DNA of 64,000 nucleotides from PVC group bacterium (GTDB lineage: Bacteria; Verrucomicrobiota; Kiritimatiellia; CAIKKV01; CAITUY01). Shown here piece after piece: positions 42,677 to 51,734 of the stretch. The stretch lies in contig CAMBRF010000002.1 in NCBI GenBank assembly GCA_945870225.1, positions 62,001-126,000 of the forward strand, in the 5' to 3' direction. The stretch's first letter is position 1. Each line of letters opens with the position of its first letter. Position numbers and translations under genes: made by a program. A model generated the notes under the pieces. The model was not told where the DNA came from and did no database searches. It saw nothing but the letters and a program-made list of their open reading frames with translations.

Positions 42677-44110
42677 GTGAAATTCCTGCTCGTCCGGCCT
42701 CATGTTTTTCTCAGAATTGCCAAGCGCCTTCATGCGTTTTTGCATCTTGAGCCGCTGGATCTCGAGATCGTTGCCGCCGGTATTGACCCCCGTCATGAAG
42801 TCCGCATCCTGGACCTGACGCTGGGGCGCTCGCCGGTCGCTGAATTCGAATCCGTCATGCGGACTTACGCACCGGATGTCGTGGGCTTTGGTGGCTATTC
42901 CAATCAGGCGGGCAATGTCAAATGCCTCGCGCAATTGGCGAAGGAAATCAACCCCAAGGTCTTTACCCTTGTCGGCGGCGTGCATGCGACCATTGTCCCC
43001 GAGGACTACCGGCTTCCGGGCGTCATTGACCTTGTGATTCGGGGCGAGGGCGCCACCGCCCTGCGCGAAATCATCCCGGTTCTGGAAGCGGGCACGCCCC
43101 TCCCGGAAGACGACCGGTTCCTGCCGACCGGGTCACCGAACTTTGCGGCGCTGGCCGCTACTCCGCCGCCGCTCCTGCCGGACTACGGGCAGATCCCCTG
43201 GGCCCGGCGCGACCTGGTGGACCGGTCGCGTTACTTCTGCGTCTGGGCGGGGGCCCCCGGGGAACGCGTGGCCACCCTCTTTCCCCGCGTCGCCACCCTG
43301 CGCACCAGCACCGGCTGTCCGCACCGTTGTAACTTTTGCGTGGTCCACTTTCTCGCCAACGGCAAATATCTCCAGCGGGAACCGGAAGACGTCGTGGCGG
43401 AGATAGCCGCCGTGCCGGAAAGCCACATTTACTTCGTCGATGATGAAATGTTCATCAACGCCAAACGCGCGGAGGCCATCGCCAACCTGCTTCTGGAGCG
43501 GGGCATTCGCAAGCGCTACATCAGTTGGGCCCGGAGCGATACCATCTGCCGCCATGTGGACCTGTTCCGGCTCTGGAAAAAAGCGGGGCTCGAAGTGGTC
43601 TATGTCGGCCTCGAATCGCTCGAAAGCCAGACGCTTCAGGACTACAACAAGGGCTTCCAACCCGACACCAATCTCCGGGCGGTGGAAATTTTGAGGGAGC
43701 TGGGCATCATCCTGCACGGAGCCCTCATGGTGAACCCCGACTTCGAGGCCGGGGATTTCGTCAGGCTGCGCGAGTCTCTTCGCGCCCTCGCCCCTGCCGA
43801 ATTGTCCTTCACGGTCTTTTCGCCGCCACCCGGCACGGCGTTGTGGAACCAGCATAAGGATCGATTCATCTGCAAGGATCCCTATGCGTTCTATGATTGC
43901 ATGCACACGATCCTGCCCACGAAACTCCCCCTGGGTACGTTTTATCGCTATTTCGCCCTGCTGTATCTGTTCGGGTTCCGCCAAAACCCCTGGCGCGCCC
44001 GCGGCATCAAGGCGCCGCTCCGTGACCTGGCGCGCCTCTTGATTTCCGGATTCCGTCTGGGCCAGGCCTTACGCACCCTTAACAAGGAGTACGACCCATC
44101 ACTGCGATAA
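42677..44110 (+). CDS. Cobalamin-binding radical SAM protein 1
   Basis: 477 residues from GTG 42677, where the protein starts KFLLVRPHVFLRIAK as B12-binding domains do. B12-binding domain about 1-140 (PDVVGFGGYSNQAGN, VGGVHATI). Radical SAM core with the 4Fe-4S motif CPHRCNFC at about residue 215. The C-terminal helical part ends in a basic segment. HpnJ-like enzymes of this class modify lipids or secondary metabolites. It directly precedes a second member. Confidence 0.85.
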   Translation: MKFLLVRPHVFLRIAKRLHAFLHLEPLDLEIVAAGIDPRHEVRILDLTLGRSPVAEFESVMRTYAPDVVGFGGYSNQAGNVKCLAQLAKEINPKVFTLVGGVHATIVPEDYRLPGVIDLVIRGEGATALREIIPVLEAGTPLPEDDRFLPTGSPNFAALAATPPPLLPDYGQIPWARRDLVDRSRYFCVWAGAPGERVATLFPRVATLRTSTGCPHRCNFCVVHFLANGKYLQREPEDVVAEIAAVPESHIYFVDDEMFINAKRAEAIANLLLERGIRKRYISWARSDTICRHVDLFRLWKKAGLEVVYVGLESLESQTLQDYNKGFQPDTNLRAVEILRELGIILHGALMVNPDFEAGDFVRLRESLRALAPAELSFTVFSPPPGTALWNQHKDRFICKDPYAFYDCMHTILPTKLPLGTFYRYFALLYLFGFRQNPWRARGIKAPLRDLARLLISGFRLGQALRTLNKEYDPSLR

Positions 44111-44124
44111 GCCGAATCCTGCTG

Positions 44125-45552
44125 GTGCATCCGCTGGGATACCGGACCGACGCCGCCCAGAGCGACATCGCCCGCCTGGCCAATATCATGCCCCCGATCG
44201 GTCTGGCCAGTCTGGCCGCCTGGCTCGACAAGCAGGGTTGTGCCACCACCCTCGTGGATTGCTTCGCCAAGCCTGATGCCCAAAACCATCTCAAGGAAGT
44301 CATCCTGGATACCCGTCCCGACTTCCTCGGTCTCAGTTGCACCACATCGAGTTTCCTGGATGGTGTCCGCATCGCCGAACTGGCCAAATCGCTCCACCCG
44401 TCCATCAAGACGGTCGTCGGAGGGCCCCACATTTCCGCCCTCAAGGCCGCCTCCCTGAAAGGTTTCCCCGCCCTCGACTTCGGCATCGTGGGCGAAGGCG
44501 AGGAAACCCTGACGGAACTGGTATCGGGCGGATGGGAACAGCCGGAACAGGTCAAGGGCGTTGTTTATCGCGATGCGGAAGGAACCCCTGTTTTTACGGG
44601 CCGGCGGGAACACCTGCTGGAACTGGACACACTCCCCTTCCCGGCCTACGACAAACTCGAGGGGTATCCCGCCGCCTACACCCTGCCCATTTTCAATTAT
44701 CCGCGTGCGCCCAATTCAAGTTGTATTTCCAGCCGGGGCTGTCCCTATGCCTGTTCCTATTGCGACCGCTCGGTTTTCGGGAAAAGTTTCCGGTTTAACT
44801 CGGCCGACTACATGATCGCGCATGTCCGCTACCTGAAGGAACGCTTCGGAGTCCGCCACATCAACTTCTACGATGACCAGTTCACCTTCAACCGCCAGCG
44901 CGTCGAGGCCTTTGCACGCCAACTGATCGACCAGCGGCTCGGAATCACCTACAACTGTGCCGCCCGCGCCGAACATCTGGACGAGGATCTCCTGCGGCTG
45001 ATGAAGGCTTCCGGGTGCTGGATGGTCAGCCTCGGCATCGAAACCGGAGACCCTGCCCTCCTGGCGCAGCACCGGCAGCGCGCGGATCTCGATCTCCTGC
45101 GCGAACGCATCCTCATGATCAAACGGGCCGGCCTCCGCATGAAGGGACTGCTCATGATGGGCCTGCCGGGAGAGTCGGAGGAGTCCGTCCGCCGGAGCAT
45201 GGACTACGTTTTCTCGCTCCCCATCGATGTGTTCAATCTCGCCAAATTCACCCCGTTCCCGGGCTCACCCATCTACGAGCACATCCACGAGCAGGGCACC
45301 TTTGATGAAGACTGGGAGAAAATGGACTGCATGCACTTCCAATTCATTCCAAAGGGAATGGACCGCGATCAGCTTGAGCGTCTCTTCAAGGAGTTCTACC
45401 GCCATCATTTCATGCGGCCACGCGTGTTCTGGGACTACACCACAATGATATGGAAGTCCCCGGACAGTTGGCTGCGCTTCTGGCTCAGCGCCGGGAGCTT
45501 CCTACGTTTCGCCTTCAGCAACCAGCGCCTCGGAGAAAAGGAGTCGACATGA
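44125..45552 (+). CDS. Cobalamin-binding radical SAM protein 2
   Basis: 475 residues from GTG 44125, the first standard start. That start cuts off the first beta strand of the B12 domain, whose sequence (AISRILLVHPLG) continues in frame upstream. AAGGAG at 44084-44089 points to an ATC codon at 44098, so initiation there is possible. Features: VGGPHISALKAASL, 4Fe-4S motif SRGCPYACSYCDRS, MKGLLMMGLPGESEE. Overlaps the L,D-transpeptidase gene by 4 bp. Confidence 0.88.
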   Translation: MHPLGYRTDAAQSDIARLANIMPPIGLASLAAWLDKQGCATTLVDCFAKPDAQNHLKEVILDTRPDFLGLSCTTSSFLDGVRIAELAKSLHPSIKTVVGGPHISALKAASLKGFPALDFGIVGEGEETLTELVSGGWEQPEQVKGVVYRDAEGTPVFTGRREHLLELDTLPFPAYDKLEGYPAAYTLPIFNYPRAPNSSCISSRGCPYACSYCDRSVFGKSFRFNSADYMIAHVRYLKERFGVRHINFYDDQFTFNRQRVEAFARQLIDQRLGITYNCAARAEHLDEDLLRLMKASGCWMVSLGIETGDPALLAQHRQRADLDLLRERILMIKRAGLRMKGLLMMGLPGESEESVRRSMDYVFSLPIDVFNLAKFTPFPGSPIYEHIHEQGTFDEDWEKMDCMHFQFIPKGMDRDQLERLFKEFYRHHFMRPRVFWDYTTMIWKSPDSWLRFWLSAGSFLRFAFSNQRLGEKEST

Positions 45553-46547
45553 TGAATCCATGGCTGAGCGCCCTCATCCTTCTCGTCGTCCAAGTGGCGT
45601 GCGCGGCCCCACCATCCGCCCCGCCCCTTCCGCCCGCCCCGTCCCTCCCCGCCGCTGCCAAACCGCCGGACGCTCTCGCCACGGCGGCGCTCCAGGCGGC
45701 TTTGGACCGGAACGGGTTCGGACCGGGGTTCGTGGACGGCAAGGACGGCGCACGCACGTTTCAGGCTTTTCGCGACTACCGCAAGGCCACCGGCCTTTCC
45801 GACCGCAAGGCTCGGGAAGCCCTCCTATCCAACAATATCCCCGTCACCATCGCCTACACGATCACACTAGAAGACGTCCAACTTGTGGGTTCGGCCCCGA
45901 GCGATTGGCAGGCCGCGGCGGCGGTTCCCAGCATGGCTTTCGAATCACTTGACGAGGCGCTCTCCGAAAAATTCCACGTCTCCAGACCCTTCCTGCGCCG
46001 CCTGAATTTCGGCATCACCAACTGGAACGACGAGTTGATTGGATCGCGGGTGGTAATCCCGAATACCGCACCCGTGCAGAATCCCCTCATCGCCGCCCGG
46101 ATTGAGATTGATTGCAGCACCTACCGGCTGCGGACGTTCGGCACAGACGACACGCTGGTCGCGTCATTCCCCTGCTCTATCGCACGGGATCTGGCGCGCA
46201 TCCCGACCGGCGAGCTCTGCATCGCCAGCTTTGCCCCGGACCCCAATTACACCTTTGATCCGGCAAACTTTCCGGAGTCCGCCCGGGCCCAGGAAATCGG
46301 CCGCAAGCTGATTCTGCCCCCCGGTCCCAACAACCCCGTTGGCGTCTACTGGATCACACTGAGCCAACCGGGCTTCGGTATCCACGGCACGCCACATCCG
46401 GAAACGATCGGCCGCCGGGAATCACACGGCTGTTTCAGGCTCACCAACTGGGACATCGTCACGCTGGCGGGCATGGTCGAAACCAGAACACCCGTTCGTA
46501 TCGTCGGCGTACCTGCCCCTACCCCCATCACGCCGCCGCCGGAATGA
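45549..46547 (+). CDS. L,D-transpeptidase (YkuD/ErfK type) with peptidoglycan-binding domain
   Basis: 332 residues. AAAAGGAGTCGAC precedes ATG 45549. Signal peptide (LSALILLVVQVACAAP) and a Pro-rich linker, then a peptidoglycan-binding helical domain (DRNGFGPGFVDGKDGARTF), a LysM-like stretch, and the catalytic domain with SHGCFRLTNWDI and an upstream HGTPHPETIG. Forms 3-3 crosslinks or anchors proteins to the wall. Coupled to the radical SAM gene by ATGA overlap. Confidence 0.9.
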   Translation: MMNPWLSALILLVVQVACAAPPSAPPLPPAPSLPAAAKPPDALATAALQAALDRNGFGPGFVDGKDGARTFQAFRDYRKATGLSDRKAREALLSNNIPVTIAYTITLEDVQLVGSAPSDWQAAAAVPSMAFESLDEALSEKFHVSRPFLRRLNFGITNWNDELIGSRVVIPNTAPVQNPLIAARIEIDCSTYRLRTFGTDDTLVASFPCSIARDLARIPTGELCIASFAPDPNYTFDPANFPESARAQEIGRKLILPPGPNNPVGVYWITLSQPGFGIHGTPHPETIGRRESHGCFRLTNWDIVTLAGMVETRTPVRIVGVPAPTPITPPPE

Positions 46548-46580
46548 ATCACAGGCCAGCGCCCAGGCATCAACAAACGC

Positions 46581-47600
46581 ATGCAACGACGCATTCAATC
46601 GCGCATTAAACCGGAGTGGGCGGATCAAAGTGTGCTGGATTTTCTGGCGGGGCGGTTTACCTATCACCAAGCCGGGGAATGGGCGGAAATCATCAAGGCC
46701 AACCATGTGCTGCTCAACGGCAGCGCGACAACAGCCGCATCGTTTCTCAAAGCCGGCGACCTGCTGGACTATACGGCGTTCGACACTCCGGAGCCGTTCG
46801 TCAATCTCGACGTGCAGATCATTCATGACGACGATGACATCATGGTCGTCAACAAACCCCCCAATCTGCCCTGTCATCCCGGCGGCCGGTATTTCAACCA
46901 TACCCTCTGGGCCGTGCTCAAAACGACATTCGACTTGGCCGCGCCGGCGCTGGTGAACCGGATCGACCGGGAAACATCCGGCCTGGTGATCGTGGCAAAA
47001 CATGAACGTGCCGCCCGAATCTGTCACACCCAGTTTGCCCATCGCAAAGTGACCAAACATTATATCGCCCTGGTTGAGGGACTCTTCCCGGAAACCCTCG
47101 AGGCGGTCGGCCAGATGAGCCCCGACCTCGTGTCCGGCGTTCATAAGCGCCGCCAATTCACCCTGACACATGATGCCAACCCTACGGAGACCGGGACGAA
47201 TGCCGGCCCGTTGCGGGCCGAAACAACGTTCAGGGGGTTGGCGCATCACCAGGGATTGAGCCTGGTTGAAGCCGTGCCGCGCACCGGACGGCTTCATCAG
47301 ATCCGGGCGACCCTTCACGCCCTGGGGTTCCCGGTGGTGGGGGATAAGCTATACGGCCCGGACCCCGCCATGTTCCTCCGCTTCTGCACCGACACCTTAT
47401 CCGCTGAAGACCGGCTCAGGCTCAGGATGAATCGTCAGGCGCTGCATGCCGTCAGCCTGGAATTGAGACACCCCCATGACGGGCGGGCGGTTCGGTATGA
47501 GGCCCCGCCCCCGGACGACATGCTGAGCCTGATGGGGCATATGGCGGCCGCGCTTCCTATCCGAAGTGCTCCTCAAACAGGGCGGCCATCCCGGGGGTAA
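46581..47600 (+). CDS. RluA family pseudouridine synthase
   Basis: 339 residues. N-terminal S4 domain (SVLDFLAGRFTYHQAGEW), catalytic motif LVNRIDRETSGLVIVAK containing the essential Asp, and GRLHQIRATLHALGFPVVGDKLYG. The H-R-L-D motif is varied to N-R-I-D as in some RluA members. The last 44 bp overlap the convergent 47557 gene. Confidence 0.92.
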   Translation: MQRRIQSRIKPEWADQSVLDFLAGRFTYHQAGEWAEIIKANHVLLNGSATTAASFLKAGDLLDYTAFDTPEPFVNLDVQIIHDDDDIMVVNKPPNLPCHPGGRYFNHTLWAVLKTTFDLAAPALVNRIDRETSGLVIVAKHERAARICHTQFAHRKVTKHYIALVEGLFPETLEAVGQMSPDLVSGVHKRRQFTLTHDANPTETGTNAGPLRAETTFRGLAHHQGLSLVEAVPRTGRLHQIRATLHALGFPVVGDKLYGPDPAMFLRFCTDTLSAEDRLRLRMNRQALHAVSLELRHPHDGRAVRYEAPPPDDMLSLMGHMAAALPIRSAPQTGRPSRG

Positions 47601-48672
47601 CGGGTTCGGTGGACCAGACGGCCAGTTTGACGTTGGTATCACGGGCCACCCGGACAAGCGAAGCGATCGTTTCCTCAGGCGGCAACTCCACAAAATCCCA
47701 AACAAGATGCAGCGTCTTTCGGGCTGAAGCCCCGGTATCATGCCGTTCCAAAATGACACCGACCATGTCCTCCAGAAGCGACACGGCTTCGAGGTTCTGC
47801 GTGATCACCACGCTGTACCGCCCAAACCATGCGGCATCCAGCGCGAACTCACTCCCCTGTGGTGAACCGGCGGCACCATAGACCAACTTGGGCAGCGACC
47901 ACAGGGGCCACTTCCACAACTTGAGGCGGGGGCAAACCTCGCCCGCCCAGGGGTCATGGTCGCCAAAATAGATGACGTTCTCGCCCTTCCTCACCATCCG
48001 CTCCAGATACTTATCAGGCGTCATGCGGGACTCCGCCCGGGACAGGACCAGCACAGCGTGCGATTTCCGGAACAGGTCATCCATCCACTTCCCTGCGAGG
48101 GGAAGCGCCCAGCGGGACTCTGCGGTTGAATTGAACCAGGCCAGATAATCCCATAGCGCCAAACCCAGCGCCACAAGCAGGACCAGGCGCACGATCATCA
48201 AATTAACGCGGTCGAGCTTGTTGGCCGCCAGCAGATCTTCCTGGCGCATGTACCGCTCCGGACGGGAAGACTCTTCCTCCCTTTCAACGACGTTGGTCGA
48301 GGCGGCGCGCCGGCCGGCATCGCGGACCTGTTTCCCCTGTTTACGATAATCCGGCAAAGTGTCCTCAGGATTCCCCTCGGCAAATTGCAGGGCGGGAGCC
48401 GCCGACCCGCTCTCGCCCGAGGCCGCAGCCTGCTCCCGCTGGATCTTCTGGGCGGCGGCCATTTCGTCACGACGGTCCAAACGGATCGCGCTGACCCGGT
48501 CTGAACTCACATCCCCGATGAACACCCCCACCCCTGCCACCACCAAGGCGAGCAGGCAGTACCTCTGCCGCTGCTTACGAGCATAGATGGCCATCAACAC
48601 CACGGCCGCCATCCAGACCACAATGGAAGACAGGCCCAGCACCCCGAAATAGTCGTAGAGTTTCGCGATCAT
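47557..48672 (-). CDS. Membrane protein, last gene of the TPR/ExbBD operon
   Basis: 371 residues from ATG 48672, which overlaps the DUF4159 stop by 4 bp. Three or four transmembrane helices (IVVWMAAVVLMAIYA, LLALVVAGVGVFIGD, LMIVRLVLLVALGLALWDYLAW). A soluble C-terminal domain (about 200-371) contains VLVLSRAESRMTPDK, GENVIYFGDHDPWAG and LVRVARDTNVKLAVW, hinting at an alpha/beta fold. No family recognised. Confidence 0.65.
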   Translation of the reverse strand: MIAKLYDYFGVLGLSSIVVWMAAVVLMAIYARKQRQRYCLLALVVAGVGVFIGDVSSDRVSAIRLDRRDEMAAAQKIQREQAAASGESGSAAPALQFAEGNPEDTLPDYRKQGKQVRDAGRRAASTNVVEREEESSRPERYMRQEDLLAANKLDRVNLMIVRLVLLVALGLALWDYLAWFNSTAESRWALPLAGKWMDDLFRKSHAVLVLSRAESRMTPDKYLERMVRKGENVIYFGDHDPWAGEVCPRLKLWKWPLWSLPKLVYGAAGSPQGSEFALDAAWFGRYSVVITQNLEAVSLLEDMVGVILERHDTGASARKTLHLVWDFVELPPEETIASLVRVARDTNVKLAVWSTEPVTPGMAALFEEHFG

Positions 48673-50252
48673 TTTCGATCTTTGCGCGTCAATTCCAGAT
48701 AATAGGTAAAGGAGTAATACACGATATTGACCCCCATCTCGATGGCCCCTTCGGCCAGCTTGGGATCCAGCCCCGAATGACCGGTTTTCCACGCATCATT
48801 GATATCGCCCGGATGATAGAAGATGGCCCAGCGCCCCTTATACTTGACCCCCTGCGCCCGCATGCCGCCATGATGCCAGAGTGGCGGGGCCCCATTAACA
48901 AAGGAGAAGGGCAGCTGGAAGATCGGATCGTCATCCGCAATGGTGGTAAGGGGTTCACCGGGGAACACCCGCTGGGCCAAATTCCGGAAATTGGGATCCC
49001 AATGCGGGCTGCCACAATCGGCAAACAGCATTCCCCCGCCCATCAGATAGTCCCTTAACACCGCCACATCACGGTCCGACACACCGATCCCTCCGGATCC
49101 GGTCATGTAGACAAACGGCGGCGCCATCCCCTTGGGATACTTCTTCAATAAGCCGATCGAATGGCTCTCTGAGCGGGCCGCGACATTAAACCCGGTGAGC
49201 TTCTTAAAGGTATCCAGAAAATTCATATCGGCCCGGGATACTGCATCCATGCCGTCGTCCCAGCCCGGCCCGTTGTATTCCAACCGGATAAAGCGGACCT
49301 TGCCGTTGGCCATGCCATCCGGCCAACCACCCTTCTTTCCTCCACCCGCGCCCATTTTTCCCGCCGAGGCATTCACCCGGCTGGCATCCGCGACGTAGGT
49401 ATCGCGACTCGCGACCTCGACCTCCTTGGCCACCGCCGAATCATCCAGGGTCGGCAGATAGAACGAAATCGCGGACTGCGGGTTGACCATCACCCGTTTC
49501 TTTTTCTTCTTCTTCACCACCTTGACCATGCGGGCCACATTCACCTCAGGCGTCCCGCTTCCCTTCGGCACGCGATACGGATCGACGCAACCGGCGAACG
49601 TCAACAACCAGGGCAGCACAAGAATCACAAGGAGATGCATTCCCACACTGGACCAGATGCTCTTGCGAAAAACCGGATCCTGCCCGTTGGTCCGCACATT
49701 CTCAATAATCCGATCACCGATCTCCGGCTCCTCCACAACCTCACCGGTAAATTCGGCGATCACCTTTTGCCGCCAGACCATGAGGTAACAGACGGCCAGC
49801 AAAATACCCGCCAGCAAGGCCGGCCAGAGCGCCGCCCAGTTCCACAGGAAAACGGTGAAAGGTTCGGGCGTCGCGCTATCGACGGTAATATTCTGGACCT
49901 GAATGGAGGCTGTGAATTTCAGCACGATGTGCCCATAGAGACCGATCAGCAAAGTCGAGGCAATGCAGGCCTTCCGGTAGATGCCCAAAACCCACCGTCT
50001 CCGGATGAACAGTCCCAGCAACGACGCACTCAGGAAAAAGACGCCGCCCGCGCCGCAGGCCAGGGCCAGAACTCGCAGCAGCCCCTCCATATTTTCCGAG
50101 GTGTAAACCGGAATCAGTTCAGGAAACCGCTGCAGGAAGTCTTCGACCGCAAACGGCAGCATCACGGCATACCGTGCACATACCGCCCCGATCACTCCCA
50201 GGGGGAAGCATAGGACGGCAGGCCATGAGAAAAATGGTCGAAGCCTGATCAT
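48669..50252 (-). CDS. DUF4159 domain membrane protein
   Basis: 527 residues. Four N-terminal transmembrane helices, a basic stretch (MVKVVKKKKKKRVMVNP near 240), then DUF4159 (about 315-523): FIRLEYNGPGWDDG, DRDVAVLRDYLMGGGMLFADCG, MRAQGVKYKGRWAIFYHPGD. DUF4159 has a ThuA/class I glutamine-amidotransferase-like fold of unknown activity and recurs beside ExbB/ExbD genes. Ends in a 4-bp overlap with the 47557 gene. Confidence 0.85.
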   Translation of the reverse strand: MIRLRPFFSWPAVLCFPLGVIGAVCARYAVMLPFAVEDFLQRFPELIPVYTSENMEGLLRVLALACGAGGVFFLSASLLGLFIRRRWVLGIYRKACIASTLLIGLYGHIVLKFTASIQVQNITVDSATPEPFTVFLWNWAALWPALLAGILLAVCYLMVWRQKVIAEFTGEVVEEPEIGDRIIENVRTNGQDPVFRKSIWSSVGMHLLVILVLPWLLTFAGCVDPYRVPKGSGTPEVNVARMVKVVKKKKKKRVMVNPQSAISFYLPTLDDSAVAKEVEVASRDTYVADASRVNASAGKMGAGGGKKGGWPDGMANGKVRFIRLEYNGPGWDDGMDAVSRADMNFLDTFKKLTGFNVAARSESHSIGLLKKYPKGMAPPFVYMTGSGGIGVSDRDVAVLRDYLMGGGMLFADCGSPHWDPNFRNLAQRVFPGEPLTTIADDDPIFQLPFSFVNGAPPLWHHGGMRAQGVKYKGRWAIFYHPGDINDAWKTGHSGLDPKLAEGAIEMGVNIVYYSFTYYLELTRKDRK

Positions 50253-50313
50253 GAATCCACAAACACCTTTTGCTGACAGATCCGGTGAAGCATTAGAACC
50301 CGGCGGCTATTCC

Positions 50314-50835
50314 TCAACGCCGGTTGGTTTCGTCGATCGAAATGCCCAGTTCGTCCGGCTGTTTGGGAATATCTTCAGGTTTGGCCGCGTCCGTGATCCG
50401 TTTAACCACCGGGGTATCGCGACGATCCGCAGGGATATCCTCCTGCCCCTTCGCCGTCGCGACGTTGGTCTGGGCCGGCGCCGGGGTTACGGCGACCGCG
50501 TCGGCGGCATTGGTCCCAGCAGGCGGGGCGTTCGTGGACGCTGCCGCAGCATTCGTCGACGCCACCGTGGCGTTTGTGGACGCCGCCTTCGGCGCCACAG
50601 CCTTGGCAGGGGGAGCCGCCGCCGCTTTCCGGGCCGCCTCAATCGCCGCTTTGCGGACGATGGCCCCCTCCGGATCGATCCAGCGATCCCGGATGGACCC
50701 CAGCGATGTGACGACGATGAAAATCACATGCACCACCACCGCCACCACCACCCACAACGCCATGCGTCCTTTTGTAAAACTCACCAGCAGTTTGTCCGGC
50801 GAATGCCGGCTGTAATCCTCATTTTGCGTTTCCAT
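50314..50835 (-). CDS. TonB-like anchor protein without TonB C-terminal domain
   Basis: 173 residues from ATG 50835 (AGGAGATTATC upstream). One transmembrane helix near residues 25-45 (ALWVVVAVVVHVIFIVVTSLG), then an Ala/Pro/Thr-rich periplasmic arm with four STNA-type units, and a charged tail ending GISIDETNRR. The beta-alpha-beta TonB C-terminal domain is missing. Position after two exbD genes suggests it takes the TonB place. Confidence 0.65.
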   Translation of the reverse strand: METQNEDYSRHSPDKLLVSFTKGRMALWVVVAVVVHVIFIVVTSLGSIRDRWIDPEGAIVRKAAIEAARKAAAAPPAKAVAPKAASTNATVASTNAAAASTNAPPAGTNAADAVAVTPAPAQTNVATAKGQEDIPADRRDTPVVKRITDAAKPEDIPKQPDELGISIDETNRR

Positions 50836-50891
50836 GATAATCTCCTGTTTATCCTGACACTCTTCCGCCGCCCGGCAACCGGGCCGCACAC

Positions 50892-51305
50892 CTACTTAAC
50901 CGGCTTCTTCTCTCCAATGGCGATCACAACCCCGCCGGCTTTTACTATGGCATCCAGCACGGGAGAAAAGGCCCGCTTTTCAATCATCTCATCGCATTTG
51001 AATAGCACATTCCGGTCGTCACCGGTCTTGTCCTTCAACGTGGCCTCCAGCGAACTCTCCAGTTCATCCGCACCTGAAAACGCCTGGCCATTGAGATAGA
51101 TGACCCCATCTACATCCATGGCCACGGATAATGATGAATCGGCCACCGTGGCCACATCCATCGCCTTGGGCGGCGTGAACAGAATCCCGTTCTCCTTGGC
51201 AAAATTACTGCACACCATGAAAAAAATCGTGAGCAGAAAAGCGATGTCGCCCATGCTGGCGGTGGGCACCGTGATGGGCGTCCGCTGTTTCTTGCGCCGC
51301 TTCAC
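50892..51305 (-). CDS. ExbD/TolR-like protein 2
   Basis: 137 residues. One N-terminal transmembrane helix with the conserved Asp in the pore helix (MGDIAFLLTIFFMVC), then a periplasmic domain with VAMDVDGVIYLNGQAFS. Together with ExbB it converts proton flow to mechanical work. Overlaps ExbD 1 by 4 bp. Confidence 0.88.
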   Translation of the reverse strand: MKRRKKQRTPITVPTASMGDIAFLLTIFFMVCSNFAKENGILFTPPKAMDVATVADSSLSVAMDVDGVIYLNGQAFSGADELESSLEATLKDKTGDDRNVLFKCDEMIEKRAFSPVLDAIVKAGGVVIAIGEKKPVK

Positions 51306-51721
51306 TTGCCTTCCTCCTCGGTCAAAATGCCAATCACCCCGCCCACCGAACTGATGCAGGCCATCACCTCGAAATACTGCTGGTAATTAATGCTGCCCTC
51401 GGCATCCAGCAGAATAACCCGCTCGTTATTGCTTTTCGTCTCGAGCTTGAGTCCCGCCAACCGCTCCCTCAGTTCATCCATCGTAATGCCCTTGTCATCG
51501 AGCGTGATGGCGCCGCCATTGAGCGCCACGGTGGGAGTCTTCTCGGTTTGTTGAGTCTTCGCCTGCGTCTTTTCGCCGGAAGGCAATTCCGTCTTGAACC
51601 CGGCCAAACGCTGAATCGACGTCGTCAAAATGAAAAAAATAATGAGCAGGAAGGCCACATCCGACAAGGAGTCGGTCGGCACCTCCGTCTCACGTTTTTT
51701 CTTGCGTCGATCCAGGCCCAT
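51302..51721 (-). CDS. ExbD/TolR-like protein 1
   Basis: 139 residues. Basic N-terminus (RRKKKRETEVPTDSLSD), transmembrane helix with conserved Asp (SDVAFLLIIFFILTTSI), periplasmic domain with TVALNGGAITLDDKGITMDE and VILLDAEGSINYQQYFEVM. Two unlike ExbD copies could form a heterodimer in the ExbB pore. Confidence 0.9.
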   Translation of the reverse strand: MGLDRRKKKRETEVPTDSLSDVAFLLIIFFILTTSIQRLAGFKTELPSGEKTQAKTQQTEKTPTVALNGGAITLDDKGITMDELRERLAGLKLETKSNNERVILLDAEGSINYQQYFEVMACISSVGGVIGILTEEEGK

Positions 51722-51734
51722 GCAGTCTCTCCGT

